Source: an uncultured Flavobacteriaceae bacterium | GTDB lineage: Bacteria; Bacteroidota; Bacteroidia; Flavobacteriales; Flavobacteriaceae | Direction: 5' to 3' | Assembly (NCBI GenBank): GCA_943788165.1 | Contig: CALSPF010000001.1 | Span: 248,001-312,000 of the forward strand | Length of the DNA stretch: 64,000 nucleotides | Part shown: positions 33,582 to 42,385 of the stretch, piece by piece | Numbering within the stretch: the stretch's first letter is position 1 | Layout of the letters: every line of letters starts with the position of its first letter | Translations under genes and position numbers: made by a program | Notes under the pieces: model-generated | Told to the model about the DNA's origin: nothing | Database searches by the model: none | Seen by the model: only the letters and a program-made list of their open reading frames with translations

Positions 33582-34661
33582 ATGATCAGCACAAAAGATT
33601 TTGTTTCCAGCAAATTTTCACCCATTGAGGGAAAGACAACTTGGGCATCTCCATCCAATATCGCCCTAGTGAAATATTGGGGAAAATATGGGGATCAGTT
33701 CCCCCAGAACCCTTCGTTGAGTTTTACCCTTTCAAAGTGTATCACAACAACTACTGTTGCTTTTAAACCAAAAGGGAAAAGCAATGATACTTTTTCTTTT
33801 TCCTTTTTGTTTGAAGGAAAAAATGAAGCTGCTTTTCATCCTAAAATCGAAACATTTTTAAAACGAATTGTACCTTATTGCCCCTATTTGACAGAACATC
33901 ATTTAGCAATTTCCTCGTCAAATTCTTTTCCACACAGTAGTGGAATTGCCTCTTCTGCCTCTAGCATGAGTGCCTTGGCACTGGCAATTGCTTCTATGGA
34001 GCGAGAGGTTAGTCCAACGATTTCATCTGATTATTTTAATCAAAAAGCTTCTTTTTTGGCTCGATTAGGCTCTGGAAGTGCCGCGCGAAGTATTTCTGGT
34101 CCAATGATGTCTTGGGGAGAAACACCTTCCGTTGCTCATAGCTCACAAGCGTATGGAACACAACTTTTTGGAAAAATTCATTCGGTTTTCGAAACCTTTC
34201 AAGACACTATTTTGATCATCGATAAAGGGCAGAAAAAAGTGAGTAGCACGCTGGGGCACCAATTGATGGAGAATCATCCCTATGCAGTCACACGATTTGC
34301 ACAAGCGCATGAGCATTTGGCCAAGTTAGTAACCATCTTATCGACCGGTGAGATGGACGACTTTATTGCTTTAGTCGAATTAGAAGCATTAACCCTGCAC
34401 GCTCTAATGATGGCCTCGAATCCCTATTTTGTTTTAATGCAACCCAATACCTTGGCGGTGTTAAATAAAGTGTGGGCATTTCGTCAAGACACTGGATTGC
34501 CGCTATCTTTTACCCTTGATGCAGGCGCAAACGTTCATCTGCTTTATCCCGAAGAAGACAAAACAGCAATTTTAGCGTTTATTCAAACGGAACTTTCTGT
34601 GTATTGTCAAGACGGGCAATACATTGAAGATCAAGTTGGTGCTGGGGCTAAAATGTTGTAA
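33582..34661 (+). CDS. mvaD: Diphosphomevalonate decarboxylase
   Basis: 359 aa from ATG 33582. GHMP-kinase fold with the MDD marks TWASPSNIALVKYWGKYG, HSSGIASSASSMSALALA (phosphate loop), LARLGSGSAARSISGPMMSW and a C-terminal LDAGANVHLLYPE (catalytic Asp region). It converts mevalonate-5-diphosphate to isopentenyl diphosphate with ATP. Followed by a mevalonate-kinase-like GHMP kinase and a UbiA prenyltransferase, i.e. an isoprenoid block. So this bacterium uses the mevalonate route rather than MEP, as some Flavobacteriaceae do. Confidence 0.92.
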   Translation: MISTKDFVSSKFSPIEGKTTWASPSNIALVKYWGKYGDQFPQNPSLSFTLSKCITTTTVAFKPKGKSNDTFSFSFLFEGKNEAAFHPKIETFLKRIVPYCPYLTEHHLAISSSNSFPHSSGIASSASSMSALALAIASMEREVSPTISSDYFNQKASFLARLGSGSAARSISGPMMSWGETPSVAHSSQAYGTQLFGKIHSVFETFQDTILIIDKGQKKVSSTLGHQLMENHPYAVTRFAQAHEHLAKLVTILSTGEMDDFIALVELEALTLHALMMASNPYFVLMQPNTLAVLNKVWAFRQDTGLPLSFTLDAGANVHLLYPEEDKTAILAFIQTELSVYCQDGQYIEDQVGAGAKML

Positions 34662-34673
34662 GTTTGTAATGAT

Positions 34674-35597
34674 ATGAAAGGTCCGCTATTTTATGCTAAA
34701 ATCCTTCTCTTTGGAGAATATGGAATCATTAAAGACTCTAAAGGACTTTCCATTCCATATAATTTTTATCGTGGAGCGTTAAAGCTTTCTGCCGAGGGAG
34801 AATTTGAGGATTCACACCAAAAGTTAGTTGCCTTTTCAGACTATCTGCGTCAACTTCCAGAAACAATTGTTCGTTTTGATTGGGAACATTTACAGGCCGA
34901 TATAGACCAAAAAATGTATTTTGACAGCAGTATCCCCCAAGGCTATGGAGTTGGAAGCAGTGGCGCTCTGGTTGCAGCCATATACGACCAATATGCTTTG
35001 GATAAGATTACTGTTTTAGAAAACCTTACCAAAGAAAAACTGCAACAACTCAAGCAGATTTTTTCAGCTATGGAATCTTTTTTCCACGGGAAATCTTCTG
35101 GCTTAGATCCCTTGAATAGTTATTTGAGTTTACCCATTTTAATTCATTCCAAAGACAGTATTGAGCCAACCGGATTACCCTCTCAAAACCCAAAAGGAAA
35201 AGGAGCGGTGTTTTTATTGGACAGTGGTATTGTTGGTGAAACTGCACCCATGGTTTCCATCTTTATGAAAAACATGGAGCAGGAACCATTTCGTTTGATG
35301 ATGAAAGAGCAATTTATTCGCTACACTGACCTCTGTGTTGATGATTTTTTAAGTGGAGATTTACGTTCCCTATTCGCCAATACAAAAAAGCTTTCGCAGC
35401 TTGTATTGAATAACTTTAAACCCATGATTCCCGAGCAGTTTCACGCCATTTGGAACAAAGGCTTAGAAACAAACGATTATTACCTCAAGCTTTGTGGATC
35501 GGGTGGTGGTGGGTATATTTTAGGCTTTACAGAAGACTTTGAAAAAGCTAAAATAGCCTTGAAAGACTATCGACTTGAAGTAGTATATAATTTCTGA
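34674..35597 (+). CDS. GHMP kinase, probable mevalonate kinase
   Basis: 307 aa. FYAKILLFGEYGIIKDSKGL at the N-terminus (the K-I-x-L-x-G-E-H/Y motif of GHMP kinases), PQGYGVGSSGALVAAIYDQY (ATP-binding glycine loop) and LKLCGSGGGGYILGF (motif 3). By neighbourhood, between mvaD and a prenyltransferase, it should be mevalonate kinase; phosphomevalonate kinase is a possible alternative. It starts 12 nt after mvaD. Substrate is inferred. Confidence 0.82.
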   Translation: MKGPLFYAKILLFGEYGIIKDSKGLSIPYNFYRGALKLSAEGEFEDSHQKLVAFSDYLRQLPETIVRFDWEHLQADIDQKMYFDSSIPQGYGVGSSGALVAAIYDQYALDKITVLENLTKEKLQQLKQIFSAMESFFHGKSSGLDPLNSYLSLPILIHSKDSIEPTGLPSQNPKGKGAVFLLDSGIVGETAPMVSIFMKNMEQEPFRLMMKEQFIRYTDLCVDDFLSGDLRSLFANTKKLSQLVLNNFKPMIPEQFHAIWNKGLETNDYYLKLCGSGGGGYILGFTEDFEKAKIALKDYRLEVVYNF

Positions 35598-35602
35598 AAA
35601 GC

Positions 35603-36487
35603 ATGCGGCTTTTCCCTAAATCATTTTTGCCTCTACTTGCTGTATTTGCTTCCGCACGGGGTTATACCATTCTTGTTTTAGTCGCCGCACAATACATTAG
35701 CGCACGCTATATACTTGCTCCGCAACGTTCATGGGTAGAGCATTTAACCGATTATAACCTGTTTTTTCTGGTACTAGCCTCTTCCTTTGCTATTGCGGGT
35801 GGCTATTTGATCAATAACTTTTATGACGCTGAGAAAGACCGAATAAATCGACCACAACAATACCTTTTACAGCATTTAATTTCAACGGAAAAGCAATTGT
35901 TGTATTATTCTTTTTTCAATGGTTTGTGTATGTTGCTGGCTTTTCTAGTTAGCAAAAAAGCCTTCTTGTTTTTCTTTGCCTATATCAGTGGTATTTGGTT
36001 GTATAGTCATGTTTTAAAGAAAACATTTTGGGCAAGTAATGTCTTTGCTGCTTTTTTGGCCATTAGTCCATTCTTTGCCATTAGTCTATATTTTAATAAT
36101 CTTTCCACATGGGTGCTCTATCATGCTAGCTTTCTTTTCTTAATTATTTTGATCCGTGATTTAGTCAAAGATTTACAAAATTTTAGAGGCGATTGGGTGA
36201 GAAAATACAATACTGTTGCGATTGTTTTTGGGGTGAAAATAACCAAAAGAATTGTTACAGTTTTAATCGTCTTTTCCTCTTTCCCTATTCTTCAACTTTT
36301 GCGGTCAACAGACCAGTTGGGGTGGATGTACTATTATTTTGCCGCTTGTATACCCTATTTGATTGGAATTGTCTTCCTCTTATGGAAAGCCAAGGATCAA
36401 AAGATGTATCTTTGGCTGCACAATTTGTTAAAGGTATTGATCCTTGCAGGTGTTGGGAGTATCATACTCGTTAGATATTCAATTTAA
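35603..36487 (+). CDS. UbiA-family prenyltransferase (probable GGGP transferase-like)
   Basis: 294 aa, about 8-9 helices. Two Asp-rich motifs typical of UbiA enzymes: NNFYDAEKDRINRPQQ (about 73-88) and RDLVKDLQNFRGD. Such enzymes join a prenyl diphosphate to a lipid or aromatic acceptor in the membrane. In Bacteroidota this gene in the mevalonate block is often annotated geranylgeranylglycerol-phosphate geranylgeranyltransferase; menaquinone-type MenA is the main alternative. Starts 5 nt after the kinase. Confidence 0.8.
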   Translation: MRLFPKSFLPLLAVFASARGYTILVLVAAQYISARYILAPQRSWVEHLTDYNLFFLVLASSFAIAGGYLINNFYDAEKDRINRPQQYLLQHLISTEKQLLYYSFFNGLCMLLAFLVSKKAFLFFFAYISGIWLYSHVLKKTFWASNVFAAFLAISPFFAISLYFNNLSTWVLYHASFLFLIILIRDLVKDLQNFRGDWVRKYNTVAIVFGVKITKRIVTVLIVFSSFPILQLLRSTDQLGWMYYYFAACIPYLIGIVFLLWKAKDQKMYLWLHNLLKVLILAGVGSIILVRYSI

Positions 36488-36560
36488 GTACTATGCATGG
36501 AATAAATCAATAGCATTTGATTGATTTCAACTATTCATCACAATTAAGACAATCGCTAAA

Positions 36561-37286
36561 ATGGCCGAAAAAAATACAATACGACTCAATAAATTTGTTG
36601 CTAACTCTGGCTTGTGTTCTCGCCGAGAAGCCGATATGCATATTTCCCTGGGTACCGTTAAGGTCAATGGCAAGGTCATTACAGAAATGGGCTACCAGGT
36701 GTCACCCGGTGATGATGTACGTTTTGACGGACAACGAATTACCGCAGACAAGCCCACCTATGTGTTGTTGAATAAACCCAAAGGCTTCCTCGCTTCTGTT
36801 AAAAAAGGAATTTACAAGAAAGATGTAATGGAATTGGTCGATCGGGCGGCACCTTTTCGTATTGACCCAATTCAAGCAATGGATCGATCTACTACAGGTC
36901 TATTACTATTCACTAACGATCAAGAGCTAACAGCTAAATTACGCGCATCTAAAACACGTGTTAAGAAAATCTATCAAGTGATTTTGGACAAAAATATAAC
37001 GTCTGAGTCAATTGAAAAAATCAAGAAAGGCGTCTCGATTGATCGACACAAGAAGTTGTTTGTTGAGGATATTAGCTTTGTACGCGGAGAGCCAAAACGT
37101 GTTGTAGGTGTTGAAATTCATGATCAAACCTATAAGGCTGTGAACCAAATAATGGAATCGCAAGATTATACTGTGGAGCAACTGGATTTGGTTACCTATG
37201 CTCATTTGACAAAGAAAGATTTACCAAGAGGAAGGTGGAGGCATCTAAGCGATCAAGAGATCAATAACTTAAAAATGTTGAAGTAA
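36561..37286 (+). CDS. rRNA pseudouridine synthase (RluB/RluF-like)
   Basis: 241 aa. N-terminal S4 domain (KFVANSGLCSRREADMHISLG), then the RsuA-type catalytic block IQAMDRSTTGLLLFTND with catalytic Asp (the usual sequence is GRLDxxTxGLL; here AMDRSTTG) and NKPKGFLASV. It isomerises uridines in 23S or 16S rRNA. The altered motif AMDRSTTG keeps the Asp, so activity is expected. It converges on the mannosyltransferase gene with an 18-nt overlap. Confidence 0.9.
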   Translation: MAEKNTIRLNKFVANSGLCSRREADMHISLGTVKVNGKVITEMGYQVSPGDDVRFDGQRITADKPTYVLLNKPKGFLASVKKGIYKKDVMELVDRAAPFRIDPIQAMDRSTTGLLLFTNDQELTAKLRASKTRVKKIYQVILDKNITSESIEKIKKGVSIDRHKKLFVEDISFVRGEPKRVVGVEIHDQTYKAVNQIMESQDYTVEQLDLVTYAHLTKKDLPRGRWRHLSDQEINNLKMLK

Positions 37287-38594
37287 GGATCTTTTCTTCA
37301 CCAATTCATAGCCAAGCACAGCAAACACGATTCCGTATTCTACCCCTATCAAGTAATAGTTTTCTTGGAAGGAAGGATGTGCATAGGTTACATAGCTTAA
37401 TAGTACCAACGCACTCCAAAAGAGCGGATAACTAAAGCGGGTAAATAGCGATAAAAAAACAAGGCTAATGATATACCACGGATGCACAATAGAGGCCATA
37501 AAGTAGTAACAAGAAAGTAACAACAGCATTGCCCTAAATACCTGTTTTGCATTTTTTTTTGGTTTTAAACAGCTAAAAATCAGTACAATTAAAACGATAA
37601 TCCAGGGTGTGACCTCGCCTAATTGTCGAATAATATTATAGCATTTTATTTCATAACCTATCCAACGTGCTATATAATATAGGCTTCCATTGAATTCAAA
37701 GTTTTTAAACCACAGTTGGATGGTTGCCAGGTAATTCTCCATCCCAATATCTTTAAAGAAAGGAAGAAAAAGTAGAACTAGACTAAGTAGTCCAGCGCAA
37801 GCCATTAGCGCACTTTTTCTCCATGACTGATAACGTACAAATACAGGAACCAAAAGCAGTGGAATTAGTTTAGTTCCAATCGACAATGCAAAAGCAAAGC
37901 TTGATAGCCAAAGCTTTTTATGTACATATAACCACCAGCCAAGGGCAAAGAAAAAAAGCATAACACCTTCCCAGTGTAAATTTCCAGTCAGTTCAATTAA
38001 TACCAAAGGATTAAGGAAATACCAGCCAATACGCTCCTGTGCAAAACCAAAAAACTTGAGTAATTGTTTCCCAAGAAAGAACACACCAATATCAGCTGCT
38101 ATAAGCAACAAACGCATCATTATAATTGAAGTAAATAATGAATTTGATTCCCACAAAATAGAAAACAGAAATCCAAGTTGATTGATTGGTGGGTAGTTAG
38201 AATAATGGCCAGCGCTCAGCTCTCCCATGTTTTTATGCAGTACTTCTGTTAGCACAGGAGAAAATAAATGTGGTTGATCGATGAGCTCGTTGGGCGTATA
38301 GGCATATGGATTTAGCTCGTTAAAAAGTAAGAGACCATCCCAAATGAAACGATAGAAATCTTGAGACAACCATGGGAGAGTGATAAGCAAGACTGCCCTG
38401 TAAAGGAGACCCTGCCATAGAATTTGATTGATGGATATTTTTTGAACACTAAAATAGGTTAACCCAAACAGTCCAAACGAAAGAACAAGAAATTGTACAC
38501 TTTGTTCACGTGTTGTGAAATAACCAATAAAAAGATATAAAATTCCCATGGCTAGTGGGATTAAATAAGAGCGAAAAGGAATTCGCCAAAGCAT
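37269..38594 (-). CDS. Polytopic mannosyltransferase-like membrane protein (GT-C, DUF2029/MptB-like)
   Basis: 441 aa, about 10-12 helices. It carries the GT-C signature LSQDFYRFIWDGLLLFNELNPYAYTPNEL (in pieces): catalytic Asp in F-I-W-D-G and L-N-P-Y. GT-C enzymes of this type use a polyprenyl-phosphate sugar, typically mannose, on the periplasmic side. The Dpm1-like enzymes at 20 kb and 40.1 kb could supply the donor (inference). Last gene of the leftward FAD-FeS-GT operon; it shares its last base with the GT2 gene upstream (38594). Product unknown. Confidence 0.75.
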   Translation of the reverse strand: MLWRIPFRSYLIPLAMGILYLFIGYFTTREQSVQFLVLSFGLFGLTYFSVQKISINQILWQGLLYRAVLLITLPWLSQDFYRFIWDGLLLFNELNPYAYTPNELIDQPHLFSPVLTEVLHKNMGELSAGHYSNYPPINQLGFLFSILWESNSLFTSIIMMRLLLIAADIGVFFLGKQLLKFFGFAQERIGWYFLNPLVLIELTGNLHWEGVMLFFFALGWWLYVHKKLWLSSFAFALSIGTKLIPLLLVPVFVRYQSWRKSALMACAGLLSLVLLFLPFFKDIGMENYLATIQLWFKNFEFNGSLYYIARWIGYEIKCYNIIRQLGEVTPWIIVLIVLIFSCLKPKKNAKQVFRAMLLLLSCYYFMASIVHPWYIISLVFLSLFTRFSYPLFWSALVLLSYVTYAHPSFQENYYLIGVEYGIVFAVLGYELVKKRSLLQHF

Positions 38595-40096
38595 TATCCT
38601 TGGGTTTTAAAAGAGGAAATAAAGACAAAGCCGAAGCCTAAGACTAAAAGTAAATGAAAAGGGAATAAGCCAAAATCACCACTTTCACCGACAACAAATG
38701 CACTGTACATGCCAAAAAGGAAATACAAGGTAAGCAAGCCTTCTGCGATGGTGTTTTTATGCACCTTGGTAGGGATGTATTTATTGTTTTTCCATGAGTC
38801 TTTAATGTTCTTAATATTGAATTTAGGTGTCCGAACAAAATCACTTCTCTTGCCTCTGTGGCCTTCCATTACCGCAAGTGCATTATGGAAAGAAAAGCCC
38901 ATGGCAACAGTATAGAAGGTAAAAAATGTCTTAATGTATTCTATAAAATGTAAGAGACTACTTCCATGTTGCCGTTTATACAACTCCCAGTAACAATAAA
39001 AGAAAATGACTGTACTGACAATAAACAGAGAAGATATTTTAAAAAACCAAGCCAAATGCCCCCATTCGTTTTTGATGTAAAGCATTGGAATACTTAAAAG
39101 ACCAACAACCAAAACATTTAAAAACATACTGCTGTTGAGCAAGTGAAGTATAGAATGCAAACGAGTTGAAAAAGGAAGTTCTTTCTTATTCAAGACCTTT
39201 TTGATCATTTTTTGATAATTCTCTGCTCCTCCTTTGTTCCAACGGAATTGTTGTGAACGAATGGCACTCATGACCACTGGAAGTTCTGAAGGGGTTTTCA
39301 CATCTTCTAAATATTTAAATTTCCAATTTTTTAATTGAGCGCGATAACTCAAATCCAAATCTTCTGTCAAGGTGTCTCCTTCCCAATTTCCAGCATCAAT
39401 GATGGTTTCTTTTCGCCAAATACCGGCAGTACCATTGAAGTTAATGAAATGGTTTTCTACATTTCGCCCAACTTGTTCAAGGGTGAAGTGAGCGTCTAGA
39501 GCAAAGGCTTGTACCTTTGTTAAAATAGAATAATCGTGATTGATGTGCTCCCAACGGGTTTGTACAACCCCAATTTCAGCGCTATCAAATTGTGGAACAG
39601 TTTTAAGTAACCAATCTTCTCGGGGAAGGAAATCGGCGTCAAAAATGGCAATTAGTTCTCCCTTTGCGGTTTCTAAACCTTCTTTGAGTGCTCCTGCTTT
39701 GAATCCAACACGATTTTCGCGGCGAATTTGCATAATGTCTAAACCATCTTTTTGTAAGCCTTCAACTAATTTTCGTGTCAATTCAACTGATTCATCCGTA
39801 GAATCATCAAGTACTTGAATTTCTAAGCGTTCTCTAGGATACTCAATTTTATTGATACATTCCAAAAGGCGTTCCATTACGTAGAGTTCATTAAAGACGG
39901 GAAGTTGAATGGTTACGTAAGGAACATTCAAACGATCTGTAATGTTTAAACTGGTTAATGTCGGTTTGTTTTTTTGGGCTTTCTTATAATTGAATAAAAG
40001 ATTCAATTGAGCAAGACTGTAAAAGAAAACTAGTAATAAACATAAACAATACATACCCATCACAAGGAAGGAAAAGTTTAATAAAAAGTATTCCAT
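38594..40096 (-). CDS. Cellulose-synthase-like glycosyltransferase (GT2, membrane)
   Basis: 500 aa from ATG 40096 (MEYFLLNFSFLVMG); the longer frame start at 40156 runs into the upstream gene. N-terminal helix, GT2 core with VTIQLPVFNELYVMERLLE, LEIQVLDDSTDESVEL, IFDADFLPRED (D-x-D), EDLDLSYRAQLKNWK and QQFRWNKGG (the Q-x-x-R-W motif of processive GTs), then four to five helices at the C-terminus. Similar to glucomannan/ceramide glucosyltransferase-type proteins. It makes or transfers a polysaccharide/glycolipid; product unknown. The next gene upstream ends 11 nt before it. Confidence 0.87.
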   Translation of the reverse strand: MEYFLLNFSFLVMGMYCLCLLLVFFYSLAQLNLLFNYKKAQKNKPTLTSLNITDRLNVPYVTIQLPVFNELYVMERLLECINKIEYPRERLEIQVLDDSTDESVELTRKLVEGLQKDGLDIMQIRRENRVGFKAGALKEGLETAKGELIAIFDADFLPREDWLLKTVPQFDSAEIGVVQTRWEHINHDYSILTKVQAFALDAHFTLEQVGRNVENHFINFNGTAGIWRKETIIDAGNWEGDTLTEDLDLSYRAQLKNWKFKYLEDVKTPSELPVVMSAIRSQQFRWNKGGAENYQKMIKKVLNKKELPFSTRLHSILHLLNSSMFLNVLVVGLLSIPMLYIKNEWGHLAWFFKISSLFIVSTVIFFYCYWELYKRQHGSSLLHFIEYIKTFFTFYTVAMGFSFHNALAVMEGHRGKRSDFVRTPKFNIKNIKDSWKNNKYIPTKVHKNTIAEGLLTLYFLFGMYSAFVVGESGDFGLFPFHLLLVLGFGFVFISSFKTQG

Positions 40097-40106
40097 ATGA
40101 TATAAG

Positions 40107-40811
40107 TTACGATAAATAATGTTTGAAAATCCAACCAATAATTTTCGCTCCGGCAAATATAGTCCCTTTTATTGTCCCAGATACTTTGGAAACACCAATT
40201 CTTTTCTTGTAGGAAACAGGGATTTCTTTATGGCTTATTTTCTGACGTAAAACTTTCAGTTGCATCTCTACTGTCCAACCATAGGTTTTGTCCGACATTT
40301 TTAAACTTTGCAGGGTTTCCCATTTAATGGCGCGAAAAGGACCAAGGTCTGTAAAGGTGGAGTTGAATAAGCCCTTCATTAAAAAACAGGCCAACCAATT
40401 TCCAAAGATTTGCTGGGGAGTCATTGAGCCTTCCTCTCGTAATTCTTTTACACGTGCTCCAACCACAAAGTCAACTTCGTTATTCTGTATGGGGGCAATT
40501 ATTTTTATCAGTTCCACAGGGTAATCAGAGAAATCGCCATCGAGAAAGACCACCACATCTGGTGGGCATTGCTGCCGTGCTGCATGCTCAATACCTTTTA
40601 AACAAGCATATCCATAGCCCATACGGTTTTCGTCAAAAACAGTCGCTCCTGCTGTAGCGGCAACGGTTGCTGTTTTATCGGTAGAACAATTGTTTACTAC
40701 AATAATTTCATTGACCAAAGAAGGGATTTCCTTGATGACTTTAGCAATGGAGCCTTCTTCGTTATAAGCTGGGATAATAACAGTAACAGACAGAGAAGAT
40801 GTTGTGTTCAA
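40107..40811 (-). CDS. GT2 glycosyltransferase (polyprenyl-phosphate sugar synthase type)
   Basis: 234 aa, soluble GT2. VTVIIPAYNEEGSIAKVI, EIIVVNNCSTDKTATVA, VVFLDGDFSDYPVELIK (D-x-D) and FTDLGPFRAIKWETL plus KTYGWTVEMQLK are the blocks of the dolichyl-phosphate glucose/mannose synthase group. It lacks membrane helices. It may load the lipid carrier used by the polytopic enzymes downstream. In an operon with the membrane GT2 (11 nt) and the polyferredoxin gene (14 nt upstream). Confidence 0.87.
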   Translation of the reverse strand: MNTTSSLSVTVIIPAYNEEGSIAKVIKEIPSLVNEIIVVNNCSTDKTATVAATAGATVFDENRMGYGYACLKGIEHAARQQCPPDVVVFLDGDFSDYPVELIKIIAPIQNNEVDFVVGARVKELREEGSMTPQQIFGNWLACFLMKGLFNSTFTDLGPFRAIKWETLQSLKMSDKTYGWTVEMQLKVLRQKISHKEIPVSYKKRIGVSKVSGTIKGTIFAGAKIIGWIFKHYLS

Positions 40812-40825
40812 TTTTGTAAAGTAAA

Positions 40826-42385
40826 TTAATTGTCCAAGGTGTTTCCTAGGGGAAAGTTAGGTAAATGAGTTCTGTTAGCTACTGGGCCGTTTTCTAATTT
40901 TAATACTCCACGTGGGCATACGGCAGAACAGACACCACAGCCAACACAAGAAGAGCGGACAATATTTTGTCCTTTTTGTGCATAGGCGCGAACATCAATT
41001 CCCATCTCACAATAGGTCGAGCAGTTTCCACAAGAAATACATTGACCTCCATTTGTTGTAATACGGAAACGTGATTTAAAGCGTTGAACCAAACCTAGGT
41101 AGGCTGCGAGCGGACAACCAAAGCGACACCAAACACGGTTTCCGAAAATAGGATAAAACCCAGTTCCTATAACACCTGCAAAAATAGAGCCGATTAAAAA
41201 GCCGTAGATACTTTGAATCGTTTGTGTTTTAATCCCTAAAACTGCACTTGTTCCAGAGAAGTAAGTGTAGAGTGTAAAGCCAGTCATGACGATTGAGAAT
41301 GCCAACACACCATGGACCAACCAGCGTTCTAATTTCCACGCACCAATAGATTTATTTGAAAGGTGACGATACGGATCGCCGAGCGTTTCGGCTAAACCCC
41401 CACATCCACAGACCCAAGAGCAATACCAGCGTTTTCCATAGAAGTAAACCATCACTGGAAAGATGACTAGGGTCAATGCAATCCCCCAAACGAGAATGAA
41501 TAAACCAAACCCACCACTAGAGATTAAACTATTTAGATTCCAGCTGAAGAAAAAATCGTAATCAAGAGGGAATGCATTTTTAAAATCATACCATGGTTTT
41601 TCGAAGCGTACCAATATTTCTGGGATCAAAAAAGCAAAGACGATTTGAAAAAATAGGACAGAGGTAGTTCTTAGAATTTGGTACTTATTGTTTCGGTATT
41701 TAATGTACATGCGGATCGCCATAACAGTCATCACAACACAATATAAATAGCCGTATAAAAACCATTGACTTGCTAAGTTACCGCTCAGACTTTGACTGAT
41801 TGGATCGACGATATAGGTCCAATTGACAATATAATCTGGGAAAAAGTATAACAAAACATAAAAGCTCACTAAGAAGATAAAAACTGACCATCCTAAAAAA
41901 CCCCTGTTCGTGCTAGAGTCGAAGAAAATGCCATTGTTTTTTATTCCAGGAGGCCCTAGTGTAATTACGTTAGGTATGATGTACAACAACGAACCAATAA
42001 TGCCCAATCCAAAGGTTATAAACCAAAACCAACCTTTGTTGTTTGGAATCATTCCCGTCCCAGCTTTTTTAGCCACCTCATAAGAGAAACTGTGGGGTTT
42101 GTCCCAAATCACTTTACTCCATTCTCTTTTCTTTCGATGGACTTTGTTAGCTTCTTCGAGGGCGGTATTGATCCTTGTTGAGAATTCAAAAGGACCCGAG
42201 AATTCTTTGTCTACTAGGTTTCGTTTAATGTTAGCAATAAAAACTTCGCTTTTAATTCCTTTCTCAGCAATTAAAGCGTCAAACTGCTTGGCTTTGAGTT
42301 GGTATTTTCCAATAAAAATTAGCGCGCAAAAAATAGCCAATCCTGACAAGAATACCCCCAATCCGAATTTTTGTAATGTTTTCAT
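40826..42385 (-). CDS. 4Fe-4S membrane protein (NapH/CcoG-like)
   Basis: 519 aa from ATG 42385, which shares the A of its ATG with the stop of the preceding gene (TAATG). Around eight helices; a cytosolic-side cysteine cluster CSWVCGCGG; C-R-F-G-C-P; two ferredoxin motifs near the C-terminus, CISCGNCSTYCEMGID and CVGCGVCSAVCPRG. This is the NapH/RdxA type layout of a membrane electron conduit. Together with the FAD oxidoreductase it should pass electrons from NAD(P)H into or across the membrane. The acceptor is not known; the linked glycosyltransferases suggest a surface molecule, but that is a guess. Confidence 0.86.
   Translation of the reverse strand: MKTLQKFGLGVFLSGLAIFCALIFIGKYQLKAKQFDALIAEKGIKSEVFIANIKRNLVDKEFSGPFEFSTRINTALEEANKVHRKKREWSKVIWDKPHSFSYEVAKKAGTGMIPNNKGWFWFITFGLGIIGSLLYIIPNVITLGPPGIKNNGIFFDSSTNRGFLGWSVFIFLVSFYVLLYFFPDYIVNWTYIVDPISQSLSGNLASQWFLYGYLYCVVMTVMAIRMYIKYRNNKYQILRTTSVLFFQIVFAFLIPEILVRFEKPWYDFKNAFPLDYDFFFSWNLNSLISSGGFGLFILVWGIALTLVIFPVMVYFYGKRWYCSWVCGCGGLAETLGDPYRHLSNKSIGAWKLERWLVHGVLAFSIVMTGFTLYTYFSGTSAVLGIKTQTIQSIYGFLIGSIFAGVIGTGFYPIFGNRVWCRFGCPLAAYLGLVQRFKSRFRITTNGGQCISCGNCSTYCEMGIDVRAYAQKGQNIVRSSCVGCGVCSAVCPRGVLKLENGPVANRTHLPNFPLGNTLDN

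Noticed and set aside
33506-33658. Longer TspO N-terminus
   Set aside because: It overlaps the mvaD start and its promoter, and the family begins at the ATG at 33505.
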